Shown: positions 31,837-42,941, counted from the stretch's first letter. The stretch: 64,000 bases of DNA from Lysobacter helvus (GCF_018406645.1 NZ_AP024546.1:1612001-1676000); one strand, 5' to 3'. Notes: generated by a model from the letters alone, not told the origin. Numbers and translations: made by a program.

Positions 31837-33066
31837 TCAGACGGAACGCGTGGCCACGGCCGGCGGCACCGCGGCGGCGCGCCGCGCGGGACCGAACACC
31901 GACACCTGGCCCAGCAGCCACAGCACCACCGCGCCGATCGGCAGGTACAGGATCGGCAGGCGCGGCAGTTCGTACTTGCCCATCAGCATCTGGTTGATGC
32001 CGAAGGCCAGGACCATGCCGAGCACGATGCCGAGCGTGGCGAGCAGGAAGTTCTCGGTCTGGAAGTAGCGCAGGATCTGGCCCTTCGTCGCGCCCAGCGC
32101 GCGCCGCACGCCGATCTGCCGCGTGCGCTGCTGCACCCAGAAGCTGGCCAGGCCCACGATGCCGAGCGCGGTGACGATCAGCAGCGCCACGATCACCGCC
32201 GACAGCATCCACGCCATCGAACGATCGCCGCGGAAGAAATCGGAACGCATCTCTTCCATCGTCTGCTTCTCGGTGACCAGGCGGTTGTTGGCGTTGCCGA
32301 GCAACGTCTTTTCCGCCGCGGCGAGCGTGGCCTGGCGCTGGCCCGGATCGTCCACGCGGAGCACGTAGTTGCCGCCGACCGTGTAGGGCACGCGCACCGG
32401 CAACAGCTGCGCGTATTCGAACTCGCCGAAACCGCCGTTGTTGTTGGGGCGCACCATGTGCTCGATGATCCCGACCACGCGCGTGGGTTCGTCGCCCCAG
32501 CTGTAGTACTGCTTGCCGATCGGGTTTTCGCCGGGCCACAGCTTGTCGGCCGTCGCGCGCGTCAGGATCGCCACGTGCGGCTGGACCTTGCTGTTCGGCT
32601 TGTCCATGTCCTCCCACGTCACGACGTCTTCGGGCGTGAAGTTGCGGCCGGCGACGATCTTCAGGCCCATCGTGCCGACGAACTGCACGTCGCCCATGTA
32701 GACGGTGGCGTTGAGGTTCTGGTGCGTCTGTTCCTTCGTCAGGTTGACGCTGCTGTTCCAGGAACTGTTGTTGAAGGGCACCTGGTTGGTCACCGTGGCG
32801 TCCTTGACGCCGGGCAGCGCGCGCAGGGCCGCCAGGTCGCTCTGCGTGAGCGCGCCGGCGTTGTCGTTCGTGCCGATGCCACCGGCCTGCACGCGCACGA
32901 TGTGCGTCTCGTCGAAGCCGCTGGTGCGGTTGATCGCCTCCAGGCGTTGGCTGATCAGGAACAACGCGTTGCAGATGATCGCGCAGCTCAGGGCGATCTC
33001 CAGCACGATGAGGGAGGCCGCGGTCTTGTGCCGGCGGAGCGTGGAAAGGATGGGGCGGAGTTCCAT
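31837..33066 (-). CDS. MacB-like ABC transporter permease (second copy)
   Basis: A 409-residue FtsX/MacB-type permease: one N-terminal helix (about 18-40), a large periplasmic domain (45-285), then three C-terminal helices (about 288-400). The conserved block is QQRTRQIGVRRALGATKGQI. It pairs with the other permease gene to form the membrane part of an efflux or lipoprotein-type transporter driven by the separate ATPase. AAGGGAG lies just before the ATG at 33066. The substrate is unknown; MacAB systems move antibiotics, peptides or siderophores. Confidence 0.85.
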   Translation of the reverse strand: MELRPILSTLRRHKTAASLIVLEIALSCAIICNALFLISQRLEAINRTSGFDETHIVRVQAGGIGTNDNAGALTQSDLAALRALPGVKDATVTNQVPFNNSSWNSSVNLTKEQTHQNLNATVYMGDVQFVGTMGLKIVAGRNFTPEDVVTWEDMDKPNSKVQPHVAILTRATADKLWPGENPIGKQYYSWGDEPTRVVGIIEHMVRPNNNGGFGEFEYAQLLPVRVPYTVGGNYVLRVDDPGQRQATLAAAEKTLLGNANNRLVTEKQTMEEMRSDFFRGDRSMAWMLSAVIVALLIVTALGIVGLASFWVQQRTRQIGVRRALGATKGQILRYFQTENFLLATLGIVLGMVLAFGINQMLMGKYELPRLPILYLPIGAVVLWLLGQVSVFGPARRAAAVPPAVATRSV

Positions 33067-33077
33067 GGCGGGCTCCC

Positions 33078-34397
33078 TTACTGCGACTTGAGTTGGACGG
33101 CGGGCGTCACCTGGCACGCATGCCAGGCGGGCACGAGCCCGGCGAGCACGCTGGCGATGACGGCCAGCGCGAACGTAGCGAGGAACATGGTCGGATCCAG
33201 GTGCGCGAGGTCCGCGTAACCGACCGGCTGCTGGCGCACGGCCCACAGGCCGAGCATCGCAAGGCCCAGGCCCAGCACGCCGCCGGCAAGACCGACCGTG
33301 CCGGCTTCCACCAGGCACTGCGCGAAGATCGCGCGGCGCGAGGCACCGAGCGCGCGACGCACGCCGATTTCACCGGAGCGACGCAGGAACTTGGCGAGCA
33401 GCAGGCCGACCGTGTTGAGCAGGCACACCGCAAGGAAGCCGAAGGCGAGCCACACCTGCAGGCGCACGTCGCTCGGGACGACATTCCTGAAGTCCAGCCA
33501 CTCCATCACGTTGCGCAGGCGCACGTTGGTCGGACGCGCGTAGCGGCCCGCGGCGTGCTGGTTGTCGGAATAGTTGGTGAGGTAGCGCTTGTACGCCTCG
33601 GCCTTTTCCGGCGTGTCCAGCTGCACCCAGTACTGCATCCAGGTGCACGGTGCGTTGACGCCGGTTTCGCCTTCCGGATCGTCCTCGCCATCCTTGTGGT
33701 CGTCCCAGCAGTCCATCGAACCGTTGCGGCCCATCTTGAGGTCGCGCGACGTGGTGAAGGGCAGGTAGATCTGTTCGGCTTCGCCGTAGCGATCGGAGTT
33801 GAGGTCGTAGAACTTCGGCTTCGGGCGGAAGTCCTCCATCACGCCGACGACGCGGAAGTCGGTGCCGTCCATGCGCAGGGTCTTGCCAACCGCCTGCACG
33901 GTGCCGTACAGCTTTTCGGCGAGCTTGCGCGTGATCACCGCCACGCGGTCGTGCGCGTCGTCCTGCGCCTTGTTCCAGCCGCTGCCGGCGAGGAAGGGCG
34001 GCTCGAACATCGGGAAGAAGTCCGCCGAGGTGTAGCGCGCATCGAGCGCGAAGGGTTCCAGGCCCGCGCGCTCGGGTTGCACGGCCACGCCGCCGCCGGT
34101 CATCAGCGCCTGGCGATCGCCCTTGGCTTCGCGCAGCAGCTGTTCGGCGTCGTAGCGCGTCACCTGGTCGTCGGGTTCCTCGCCCGGGGTGTAGCCGTCC
34201 ATGCTTTGCGGATCCAGCTGCGGGATGAAGAGCTTCGCGCTCTTCTGCGGGATCGGATCGCCCGACAGCACGTGGAAGACGGTGAGCGTGGTCATGCTGG
34301 CGCCGATGCCCAGCGCGATCGCCAGCACCATCAGCGCGGTGAGCACGCGATTGCGCCGGAAACTGCGCAACGCGAGGTCGAAGTAGTAGGCGAACAT
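33078..34397 (-). CDS. MacB-like ABC transporter permease (first copy)
   Basis: A 439-residue FtsX/MacB-type permease with the same topology as its neighbour: N-terminal helix (about 16-40), periplasmic domain (45-320) and three C-terminal helices. The marker RRSGEIGVRRALGASRRAI is intact. The two copies are clearly related in design but diverged, so they probably form a heterodimer. It ends 11 bases before the second permease and starts 12 bases after the ATPase gene, all in one operon. Confidence 0.87.
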   Translation of the reverse strand: MFAYYFDLALRSFRRNRVLTALMVLAIALGIGASMTTLTVFHVLSGDPIPQKSAKLFIPQLDPQSMDGYTPGEEPDDQVTRYDAEQLLREAKGDRQALMTGGGVAVQPERAGLEPFALDARYTSADFFPMFEPPFLAGSGWNKAQDDAHDRVAVITRKLAEKLYGTVQAVGKTLRMDGTDFRVVGVMEDFRPKPKFYDLNSDRYGEAEQIYLPFTTSRDLKMGRNGSMDCWDDHKDGEDDPEGETGVNAPCTWMQYWVQLDTPEKAEAYKRYLTNYSDNQHAAGRYARPTNVRLRNVMEWLDFRNVVPSDVRLQVWLAFGFLAVCLLNTVGLLLAKFLRRSGEIGVRRALGASRRAIFAQCLVEAGTVGLAGGVLGLGLAMLGLWAVRQQPVGYADLAHLDPTMFLATFALAVIASVLAGLVPAWHACQVTPAVQLKSQ

Positions 34398-34409
34398 GGC
34401 GTTGCCTCC

Positions 34410-35126
34410 TCAGGATTCGGCGAGCGAGGCCGCGGCCACGCGGATCAGGCTCGGTTCGACCGACAGGTCGGTGGCCATGCCGTCGACGATGTGCACGTTG
34501 CGCTGCGCGCGCGCGGCCAGTTCCGGATCGTGCGTGACCATCACGATCGTGGTGCCGGCGGCGTTGATTTCCTCGAGCAGCTCGAGCACGCCGCGCGCCA
34601 TCTGCGAATCCAGGTTGCCCGTGGGTTCGTCGGCGAGCAGCAGGCGCGGCGTGCCGGCGAGCGCACGCGCGATGGCCGCGCGCTGCTGCTGGCCGCCCGA
34701 GAGTTCGGCGGGGAAGTGCTTCATGCGCGACCCCAGGCCCACGCGGCCCAGCGCATCTTCGATGCGCTTCTTGCGCTCGGCGGCGTTCATGCCGCGGTAG
34801 CGCAGCGGGACGTCGACGTTGTCGAACAGGTTGAGGTCGGGGATGAGGTTGAAGCTCTGGAAGATGAAGCCGATCTTCTGGTTGCGCAGCTTGGAGCGCG
34901 CGTCGTCCGACAGGCCGCTCACGTCTTCGCCATCCAGGTGGTATTCGCCGCCGGTGAAGGATTCCAGCAGGCCGGCGATGTTGAGGAACGTCGTCTTGCC
35001 CGAGCCCGAGGGGCCGGTGACGGCGACGAACTCGCCTTCGCGCACATGCAGGTCGAGCGAACGCAGCGCGTGGGTTTCGACGAGTTCGGTGCGGTAGACC
35101 TTGGTGACCTGGCGCATGTCGAGCAT
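34410..35126 (-). CDS. MacB/LolD-type ABC transporter ATPase
   Basis: A 238-residue ATPase of the lipoprotein/macrolide export type. Walker A is GPSGSGKTT (near 38-46), the signature LSGGQQQRAAIARAL, Walker B LLLADEPTGNLDS and the switch His in VTHDPE. The block QSFNLIPDLNLFDNV is characteristic of the MacB/LolD subfamily. It powers the two permeases that follow. A membrane-fusion adaptor gene precedes it, which points to an envelope-spanning pump. Confidence 0.92.
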   Translation of the reverse strand: MLDMRQVTKVYRTELVETHALRSLDLHVREGEFVAVTGPSGSGKTTFLNIAGLLESFTGGEYHLDGEDVSGLSDDARSKLRNQKIGFIFQSFNLIPDLNLFDNVDVPLRYRGMNAAERKKRIEDALGRVGLGSRMKHFPAELSGGQQQRAAIARALAGTPRLLLADEPTGNLDSQMARGVLELLEEINAAGTTIVMVTHDPELAARAQRNVHIVDGMATDLSVEPSLIRVAAASLAES

Positions 35127-35204
35127 GACGGTGTTCCTTCTGACGGATTCGGATTTGGTGGAAGCGGGGATCGGGATGCTTGGGGGAGGAAAAACGTTGC
35201 GTCG

Positions 35205-36503
35205 TTAGTGGATGGAGATGCGTTCCGCGTCGCCGAACTGGTCGCTGCCGGAGACCACGATGCGGTCGCCTTCCTTGACGCCGTCGAGCAGTTCCACCGC
35301 GCTCAGGCTGCTGGTGCCGACGCGCACCGGACGCTTGATGGCGGTGTCGCCGTCCATGACCCATGCGCTGCGGCCGCCGCCTTCGTCGACGAACGGACCG
35401 CGTTCGACCTGCAGCACGTTCTTGCGCGTGTCCATCACGATGCGCGCGGACAGGCGCTGGTTCTGGCGCAGGCCCGGCGGCTGCTTGCCGGCGAAGCGCA
35501 GGCGCGCAGTGACTTCGCCATTCACGACTTCCGGCGACACGGCGGCTACCTGCGCGGCGAACGGATCGCCGCCCGCGTTGCGGATCTGCGCGGGCATGCC
35601 GATGCCGAGGTCGCGCGCGAAGCTTTCCGGCACCTTGATCTCGACTTCGAACTCGGACAGGTCGACGACGCTCAGCACCGGCGCGTTCTGCGCGACGTTG
35701 GCGCGCTGCGCCACCTGCACCTGGCCCACCTGGCCATCGAACGGCGCACGCAGCGTGAGGCGCGCGACCTGGCGCTGCAGTTCCACCACGACCGCGCGCT
35801 GGCGATCGGCGAGCAGCTTCTTGTTGCGCGTATCCAGGCCCGCGCCCTGGCCCGTCAGCGAGAGATCGCTCTTCGCATGCGACAGGCCGATGTCGGCCTT
35901 CTTCAGCGAGTCCTGCGCGCGCGCCACGTCGACCTGCGCGACGGCGCCGCCTTCGTAGGCCTTCTGGTTGCGCTCGAGGTCGCGCACCGCGGCCTGGCGA
36001 TCGATGTTGGCCTGGTCGAGCAGCTTGCGGGCGTTGGCGCGCGCGAGTTCCGCATCCAGGCCGGCGCGGCTGGCTTCGGCTTCCAGGCTGGCGAGCGTGG
36101 CTTCTTCCTGCGCGAGCTGGCTCCGCAATTCGGGGCTGTCGATCTCGGCGAGCGGCTGGTCCTTGGTGACCTTGTCGCCGGCAACGACTTTCAGCGTGAC
36201 CGTGCCGCCCGCGATCGCGTACAGCACCGGGCTGTTGGCGGCGATGACGCGACCGTCGGCGGAGATGTCGCGCACGAGGTCGCCGCGCGTGACTTCCGCG
36301 ATGCGCACGCGTGACGAATCGACCGAGCGGTTGCCGGCGCTCCAGCCGGTGGCGACCCAGCCGATCATCAGCAGCAGGCCGACGCCGGCGGCGCCGCCGA
36401 TGAGCCACGACTTCTTCAGCGGCGGCAGGCGGCGGCCGGTGGACGACGACGCGGGGGGCGGGGAGAGGGGACGATCCTGTCCGGAGGTGTCGCGGATGCT
36501 CAT
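35205..36503 (-). CDS. Membrane-fusion/efflux adaptor protein (MacA-like)
   Basis: A 432-residue periplasmic adaptor anchored by one N-terminal helix (about 33-52, [20 protein letters not shown]). A lipoyl/barrel-sandwich domain flanks a long coiled-coil hairpin (about 118-230, Ala/Glu/Gln-rich), then beta-barrel and membrane-proximal domains follow. [18 protein letters not shown] and [15 protein letters not shown] are typical. It would join the ABC permeases to an outer membrane channel, which is not encoded here. The start at 36503 lacks a good ribosome site. It is the first gene of the ABC operon. Confidence 0.85.
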   Translation of the reverse strand: MSIRDTSGQDRPLSPPPASSSTGRRLPPLKKSWLIGGAAGVGLLLMIGWVATGWSAGNRSVDSSRVRIAEVTRGDLVRDISADGRVIAANSPVLYAIAGGTVTLKVVAGDKVTKDQPLAEIDSPELRSQLAQEEATLASLEAEASRAGLDAELARANARKLLDQANIDRQAAVRDLERNQKAYEGGAVAQVDVARAQDSLKKADIGLSHAKSDLSLTGQGAGLDTRNKKLLADRQRAVVVELQRQVARLTLRAPFDGQVGQVQVAQRANVAQNAPVLSVVDLSEFEVEIKVPESFARDLGIGMPAQIRNAGGDPFAAQVAAVSPEVVNGEVTARLRFAGKQPPGLRQNQRLSARIVMDTRKNVLQVERGPFVDEGGGRSAWVMDGDTAIKRPVRVGTSSLSAVELLDGVKEGDRIVVSGSDQFGDAERISIH

Positions 36504-36602
36504 GGGGCGGGTCGGGCTCGCAAAGGGCACTACCCACAAGGAAGCACGGTTCGTGCCAGCTGCAAGGCCTTGATTTGCAAGGGCACGTCCGCATCTGTCC
36601 GG

Positions 36603-36618
36603 GTGTCCACGCGGACAC
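36603..36618. promoter_or_regulatory. Inverted repeat between the adaptor gene and glmS
   Basis: GTGTCC, four bases, GGACAC, a perfect 6-bp repeat. A wider TGTCCG/CGGACA pair surrounds it. It lies in the 201-base divergent promoter region and might bind a regulator of either gene. Confidence 0.35.
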
Positions 36619-36704
36619 GACGGCGGACGGCGGACAGTGCCTGCAGAGCTTGGCGCGTCGCGGGCCCCGTAAACTACGAACGACTTCCAGGAGTGTCCCC
36701 CTAC

Positions 36705-38543
<1,839 letters not shown>

Positions 38544-38558
38544 CGCGAGCGCGTTTGC

Positions 38559-40895
38559 TCACGCGGTGAAAAAGGGGAAATGGGCGCCGGAAGGGTCGTC
38601 CAGTTCGGCGGCGAGGATCGCAGTCCCGATCTCGCCCTTGTACAGGCTGTGAGCCGTCAACTTTGCCGATCCGGACGCTGCGATGGCACGGTTTGCAAGA
38701 TCGCGCGCCGCATCGCGCCATTCCGCGGACGGCTCGCTGCGGTGCATGTCCAGCAACGCGTAGGCTTGGCCGGTCGTCCCGCAGCACAACTGCCCGACGG
38801 CATGCGGATCGGAAGCGGCATGGCGCGCCGCGCCGCGCGCCAGCGCCTTGTAGTCCTCATCGCCGAATGCGCGCCATGCGGCGAGCCAGAGGTGCACGTA
38901 GCCAGCCGATCCATGACACCAGCCCGTCCAGAAGGCCGAGCGTTCCGCAGATCCGGCGCCCCGCGGCCAGCGCAAAGCGTTTAGCCCCCAGGGCTGCGCG
39001 TAGCCCGCCAATGCATCGCACGCCTCGCGCACGCCAGCGAGCGAACATTGATCCTGTGCCGTATCCCAGCGGAGCGTGGCGTAAAGGATTCCCGCCCAAC
39101 CGTGTGCGATGCCGAAGTAGGAAGGTCCCTTGGAGTCACCGGGAAGCGCGTCGCGCAGGGCGCGCCAGAGCGATCTACGCAATTCGCCACCTCGGCCATC
39201 TAGCGTGGTGGGTACGGGCAATGCGTTGCGCACGAGCTGTTCGCGCAAATTCGCGCAGCCTAGAAGGACACTTGCAATCCCCACGGTAGCGTCAAGTCCC
39301 TGAGCCGGCTGGTGGGTGGACGCGATGAACGCTTCGATCGCCACGCGGAGTGCATTGCGATCCCGTCGCGCGATCGCCACGTACGCAGCGACGGTGTGCG
39401 GACCGCCATGCGCATGTAGCGGCGATGCAAGGCCCACCGTGCGCTGCGTGAGATCGAGGTCCGCGCTTTCGAAGGCGGTGGGCGTATGCGATTCCCGCAC
39501 GGCCCGGCACGCCCACGCATCGGCGAGCGCCAACAAGCGCGGATCTTCGCGACGCAACGCAACGCGCAAGTGCATCAGCGCAATCCCGGCGGCGCCAAAC
39601 GCTACCGAGGCCGTGGCGTCGCGAGGCCACGGTCCTTCCAGCAGCGGACTGTCCCAGTCGTATCGTTTCAGGATGCTGTCGATGAACGCACGCGATTCGT
39701 CGTCCCCCGTGACGGCGGCATCGGTCAGGGCCGATTCGCCCGCGCATGTCGCCAAGCCTTCCAGCGCGCATGCGAATGCATGCAGGTCGTCGAAGCGCTC
39801 AGCCGGATCCTTGTTCAGTGCTCGCGCGAATATCGCATCGGCGTCTCGTCGAAAATCGACCCCGCCCAAGCCCACCCCGATCGGCGGCGTCGTCGCGATT
39901 TCCTCCCAGGCGCGCTGCTGGTCGATCGACAACGCGATCGGGAATTTGTCGAAGAGCAAACGGTACACGAGCACGGCCAAGGCATATTGTTCGCTACGAA
40001 ATGTGGCGGCCGGTGGCGGCGCACCGGCTAGCTTGGCCTGCGCGTACTCCGGTTCGAAATAGAGCGCATTTCCTCCGCGAGGGACTGTTCCGGCGTGCGC
40101 CGACACCACGCGCGCCAGTCCGAAATCGAGAATGGTCGCCATGCCATCAGCATCGACCAGGACGTTGCCCGCATGAATGTCGCCATGGACGATGTCTCGA
40201 TCGTGCAACGCGGCGCAGGCGCGGAGGATCGCAACGCCTAAGGTGACGCGCGCAGGCAGCGAGGCCTCCTTTGCCCAGTGCAGCGGATCTCGGCCCTCGA
40301 TCCATTCCAGTCGCAGGAAGTCGCGACCCTCCCAAGTGCCCGCTTCGATCAGTCTCGGCACGCAGCAGCCGTCGGCATGCGCCAGCATTGCGCGCTCGCG
40401 GTCGAATGCCGCATTCCGATCTACGCCTGGACGGGCGATCTTCAATGCTGCCGTGCCGCCCCCGTCCGATCCCGTGCAATAAACCTCAACGTCTTCCAGC
40501 GACTGCACGCAATGCAACACGTCGAATGCACCGCCGCGCGACAGGGTCGGAGCGAGTGCGTTGGCACCGGACTCTCCGGGGGCAACCAGCACCCCCTCTC
40601 GCCTGCACTGCCGAAGCAGGGGATAGGCCTCCATCAGGACTTGCCTCGGATCGAGCGCGTGGCGCAGCGCGAAGTCGACAATGGCATCCGCCACCGTGGT
40701 TGGGGTGCCGAACGCATTGAGCAGTTCGGCGCCCGCCGCATCGAGCGTTCGGGATGTCGCGCGGCTCCGGACTCGGCTCTGCACGCTGTGTGCGTCCTCG
40801 GCCAGTTGGTCGCGCACGCTGGGGTCGAGCGCGGACACCGGCGTGACCCGGACGTCGGGGTGAAGGACCAGCGCTTCGGCCAACGACTCACGCAT
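38559..40895 (-). CDS. Protein kinase-LanC fusion (lanthionine synthetase-like)
   Basis: A 778-residue protein. Residues 1-120 are unassigned. A Ser/Thr kinase domain spans about 125-385: Lys152 in AALKIA, catalytic loop HGDIHAGN (237-244, Gly instead of Arg in HRD) and DFG at 257-259. A LanC-type cyclase spans about 425-778: GxxG repeats, GIAHGWAG (595-602), zinc-site C660 (WCHGSAG), then C704-C705 (CCGTTG) and LYKGEIG (751-757). The CHG His of NisC is replaced by Cys, giving a three-Cys site as in CCG-type LanM enzymes. No separate lyase domain is visible. The ATG at 40895 overlaps the preceding gene by eight bases. Confidence 0.85.
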   Translation of the reverse strand: MRESLAEALVLHPDVRVTPVSALDPSVRDQLAEDAHSVQSRVRSRATSRTLDAAGAELLNAFGTPTTVADAIVDFALRHALDPRQVLMEAYPLLRQCRREGVLVAPGESGANALAPTLSRGGAFDVLHCVQSLEDVEVYCTGSDGGGTAALKIARPGVDRNAAFDRERAMLAHADGCCVPRLIEAGTWEGRDFLRLEWIEGRDPLHWAKEASLPARVTLGVAILRACAALHDRDIVHGDIHAGNVLVDADGMATILDFGLARVVSAHAGTVPRGGNALYFEPEYAQAKLAGAPPPAATFRSEQYALAVLVYRLLFDKFPIALSIDQQRAWEEIATTPPIGVGLGGVDFRRDADAIFARALNKDPAERFDDLHAFACALEGLATCAGESALTDAAVTGDDESRAFIDSILKRYDWDSPLLEGPWPRDATASVAFGAAGIALMHLRVALRREDPRLLALADAWACRAVRESHTPTAFESADLDLTQRTVGLASPLHAHGGPHTVAAYVAIARRDRNALRVAIEAFIASTHQPAQGLDATVGIASVLLGCANLREQLVRNALPVPTTLDGRGGELRRSLWRALRDALPGDSKGPSYFGIAHGWAGILYATLRWDTAQDQCSLAGVREACDALAGYAQPWGLNALRWPRGAGSAERSAFWTGWCHGSAGYVHLWLAAWRAFGDEDYKALARGAARHAASDPHAVGQLCCGTTGQAYALLDMHRSEPSAEWRDAARDLANRAIAASGSAKLTAHSLYKGEIGTAILAAELDDPSGAHFPFFTA

Positions 40896-41988
40896 GAGCG
40901 GGATGGACCCCCGGGTCGAGGGGCGCCCACGTGGTCGTGTCGACGCCCTCGAGCCGCAGGCGCTCCAGCGCGAATTGCAGCGGCGATTCGGCCAGGCGGG
41001 CGCCACCGCACAAGGTCACGGCAAGACGATCGGTGATCCATCGACGCCAGCTGGGACCTTGCCAAGGAAGGCGCGCGTCATCCCGGGGTGGGTCTGCTCC
41101 CCAGGACAGAACGCCACGCGATTCCAGCGCCGCCGTGAAGGGAACGCCATGCGCAGGCAGCGTTGCAACGATCGGCGACAACGCGGCGCACAACTCCTCG
41201 AGCGCCTTTCGATCCGGGAGATAGACCACGCATTTGTCGGGCCTAAGTAGCTGCTCGGTGTCCGACCCGATCTTGAAGCCACACACCGGCAGCGCATCGA
41301 ACACCTTCATCAATCGTTCGAAGACCTCGACGAAAGCAGACGGCATCGGGCTGACATATGCTTTGCAGCGCGCGGGCGGGGCCCCTCGGCGTGAGAAATA
41401 GCGCCAGTATTCGGTCGTCGACGTGGACCACTCCAGCGGCGGCGCGAGTCGCCAGATTCCCGCGCGTTCGGCTGCCTCGCCGAGCGACGAAACGATCTCC
41501 GGCGTCTGCGGCAGCCGGAAGTAGTCGTACAGGCGGGAGGACAACACCAGCGGATCGTGCAGGCGCAACGCGGCCGCGTATCGAAGCGCATCCAGCGACA
41601 GGCGCCCGATGACGCCTTCGCCGACGAGATTTGCGTCCGGGCGTTCGATGGGACACCACGCGGCACCACCAACGAACCCGCGCTCGGTCTCGATCTCGAT
41701 GATGTGGTCCAGCACGAGGCGTGCGACTGCGGCGTTGGCGACACCTTCGTCCGGATCGAGCAGGCATCGCGGCAGCGCGCCGGGCGTGCGTAGCGACAGC
41801 CACAGCAGTGCGGTGCGCAGGCAGACGGCCTTCATGTCTTCGCCGTCGCGCGCTGGCTTCAGGACACCGAAACACTCAGGATCATTGCGCAACCCTGCGA
41901 GGGTGCGCTGCTCGGTCGTCGCCATGCGCTCGAACTGCACGAGTTCGAAGGCGGCGCTCGTGCGGAACGTGGCGTCCAGCAGATTCAA
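40888..41988 (-). CDS. Conserved hypothetical, possible HopA1-like lyase partner
   Basis: A 366-residue soluble protein without signal or membrane helices. An N-terminal helical half precedes a mixed alpha/beta half. The stretch around residues 225-275 (CKAYVSPMPSAFVEVFERL, then VCGFKIGSDTEQLLRPDKC and VVYLPDR) recalls the Lys/Arg pattern of HopA1-type proteins, which serve as phospho-Ser/Thr lyases in class V lanthipeptide systems. This match is by eye only. The start is TTG at 41988 and overlaps the previous stop by four bases (TTGA); the next ATG is at codon 22. The overlaps bind it into one operon with the kinase-LanC gene. Confidence 0.6.
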   Translation of the reverse strand: MNLLDATFRTSAAFELVQFERMATTEQRTLAGLRNDPECFGVLKPARDGEDMKAVCLRTALLWLSLRTPGALPRCLLDPDEGVANAAVARLVLDHIIEIETERGFVGGAAWCPIERPDANLVGEGVIGRLSLDALRYAAALRLHDPLVLSSRLYDYFRLPQTPEIVSSLGEAAERAGIWRLAPPLEWSTSTTEYWRYFSRRGAPPARCKAYVSPMPSAFVEVFERLMKVFDALPVCGFKIGSDTEQLLRPDKCVVYLPDRKALEELCAALSPIVATLPAHGVPFTAALESRGVLSWGADPPRDDARLPWQGPSWRRWITDRLAVTLCGGARLAESPLQFALERLRLEGVDTTTWAPLDPGVHPAHA

Positions 41989-42713
41989 CGCTTCTGTTCG
42001 CCTGACAGTGCACGGACGCGCTCAAGCCGGGCGATCGCATCCTGCAGCGCCGCTCGCAACGCGGTGATCTCCGCGCTCGTGGTCGGCGCGCGCGCCGCGC
42101 CATTCACACCGGTGGCGATGGTGACGTGGCCGAGCAACGCCTGGAGCTCGAAGCGCTCGCGCTCTTCCATTGGATCGAAATCTTCCCTGGTCGACGCGTT
42201 TGTGCAACCGGTCGCCCCCGAGCAGCCCGCGACGCACGTACAGCCCGGGCAACCCGAGTCGGCGGCTGTGTCGAAAGGTTTCAGGACGCTGATCAACAGA
42301 TCGCGGACGCGGAACATGCCGGCGGGCGGAATCACCGTTACCTCAGGCTTGTCGGCCTGCACGGGCTTGAGGGCGTCGACTTCCTTCAGTGTTGCCTGCA
42401 GCCGCTCGATGAGGGCATCGGATTCCTGGAGCGAACGCGGCCGCAGGGTGGCGCGTTCACGGTGGCGCGCGCGAACCCGAACGAGCGCCTGCTCGAGGAG
42501 AGCTTCGAGTTTCACGAGTTCGGCGGGATCCTCGAACTGCGGCGGGCAGTGTTCGCTGAAGTCGGAGCGTTGGTTGCTGCAGCCTCCGGGACAATCGCTG
42601 TACTGGTTCGTACACCCGTTGCAGTGCGTGTCGGGCGAACAATTGCCGCACTCGTTGATGTCGAGCTTCGCGCCGGGGATCAGGCTGACGATGAGATTGT
42701 TGACCTTGAACAT
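41985..42713 (-). CDS. Duplicated Cys-rich protein, candidate RiPP precursor
   Basis: A 242-residue protein made of two similar modules. Each begins with a short hydrophobic leader-like stretch (MFKVNNLIVSLIP at 1; MFRVRDLLISVLKP at 133), then a Cys/Gly/Ser/Thr-rich segment (22-56 with seven Cys; 155-170 with five Cys) and a Glu/Leu/Ala-rich helix. Blocks such as CTNQYSDCPGGCSN and CTCVAGCSGATGCTN have Ser/Thr and Cys spaced as in lanthipeptide cores. No signal peptide is seen. The ATG at 42713 has GAGGG upstream; a start at 42746 lacks one. It is the first gene of the operon, so it is a likely substrate of the enzymes downstream. A metal-binding role is the main alternative. Confidence 0.65.
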   Translation of the reverse strand: MFKVNNLIVSLIPGAKLDINECGNCSPDTHCNGCTNQYSDCPGGCSNQRSDFSEHCPPQFEDPAELVKLEALLEQALVRVRARHRERATLRPRSLQESDALIERLQATLKEVDALKPVQADKPEVTVIPPAGMFRVRDLLISVLKPFDTAADSGCPGCTCVAGCSGATGCTNASTREDFDPMEERERFELQALLGHVTIATGVNGAARAPTTSAEITALRAALQDAIARLERVRALSGEQKR

Positions 42714-42909
42714 GGCGCCCTCGCGTGCGAGTGATCTCGCATGCAAAGGAGCACGGCTCGCGGCGCGCGGGCCGGTCAGCGGGTGGCAGTGAACGTCGGT
42801 ATCGGAACGCTACCCTCGATGCGACTGGACGGCGCCGCAAAGAGGGTTCGGCCCGTCGGGGAGACCGCAAGTGGCGGATTGACGTGAATCTGACTCACGT
42901 CGTGAACGG

Positions 42910-42941
42910 CCGTGGGCGCGGCCTTATTGCCGCGCCCACGG
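42910..42941. terminator. Hairpin between btuB and the Cys-rich gene
   Basis: A perfect 12-bp stem (CCGTGGGCGCGG / CCGCGCCCACGG) with an 8-base loop. It follows the btuB stop on the minus strand, but no T-run is visible there; a terminator or stabilising hairpin. Confidence 0.6.

Noticed and set aside
33093-36314. A long plus-strand frame across the ABC efflux genes
   Set aside because: Antisense to four genes with clear domains; no motif of its own.
36504-36704. glmS ribozyme or riboswitch before glmS
   Set aside because: No conserved ribozyme core is visible, and that element is typical of Gram-positive bacteria.
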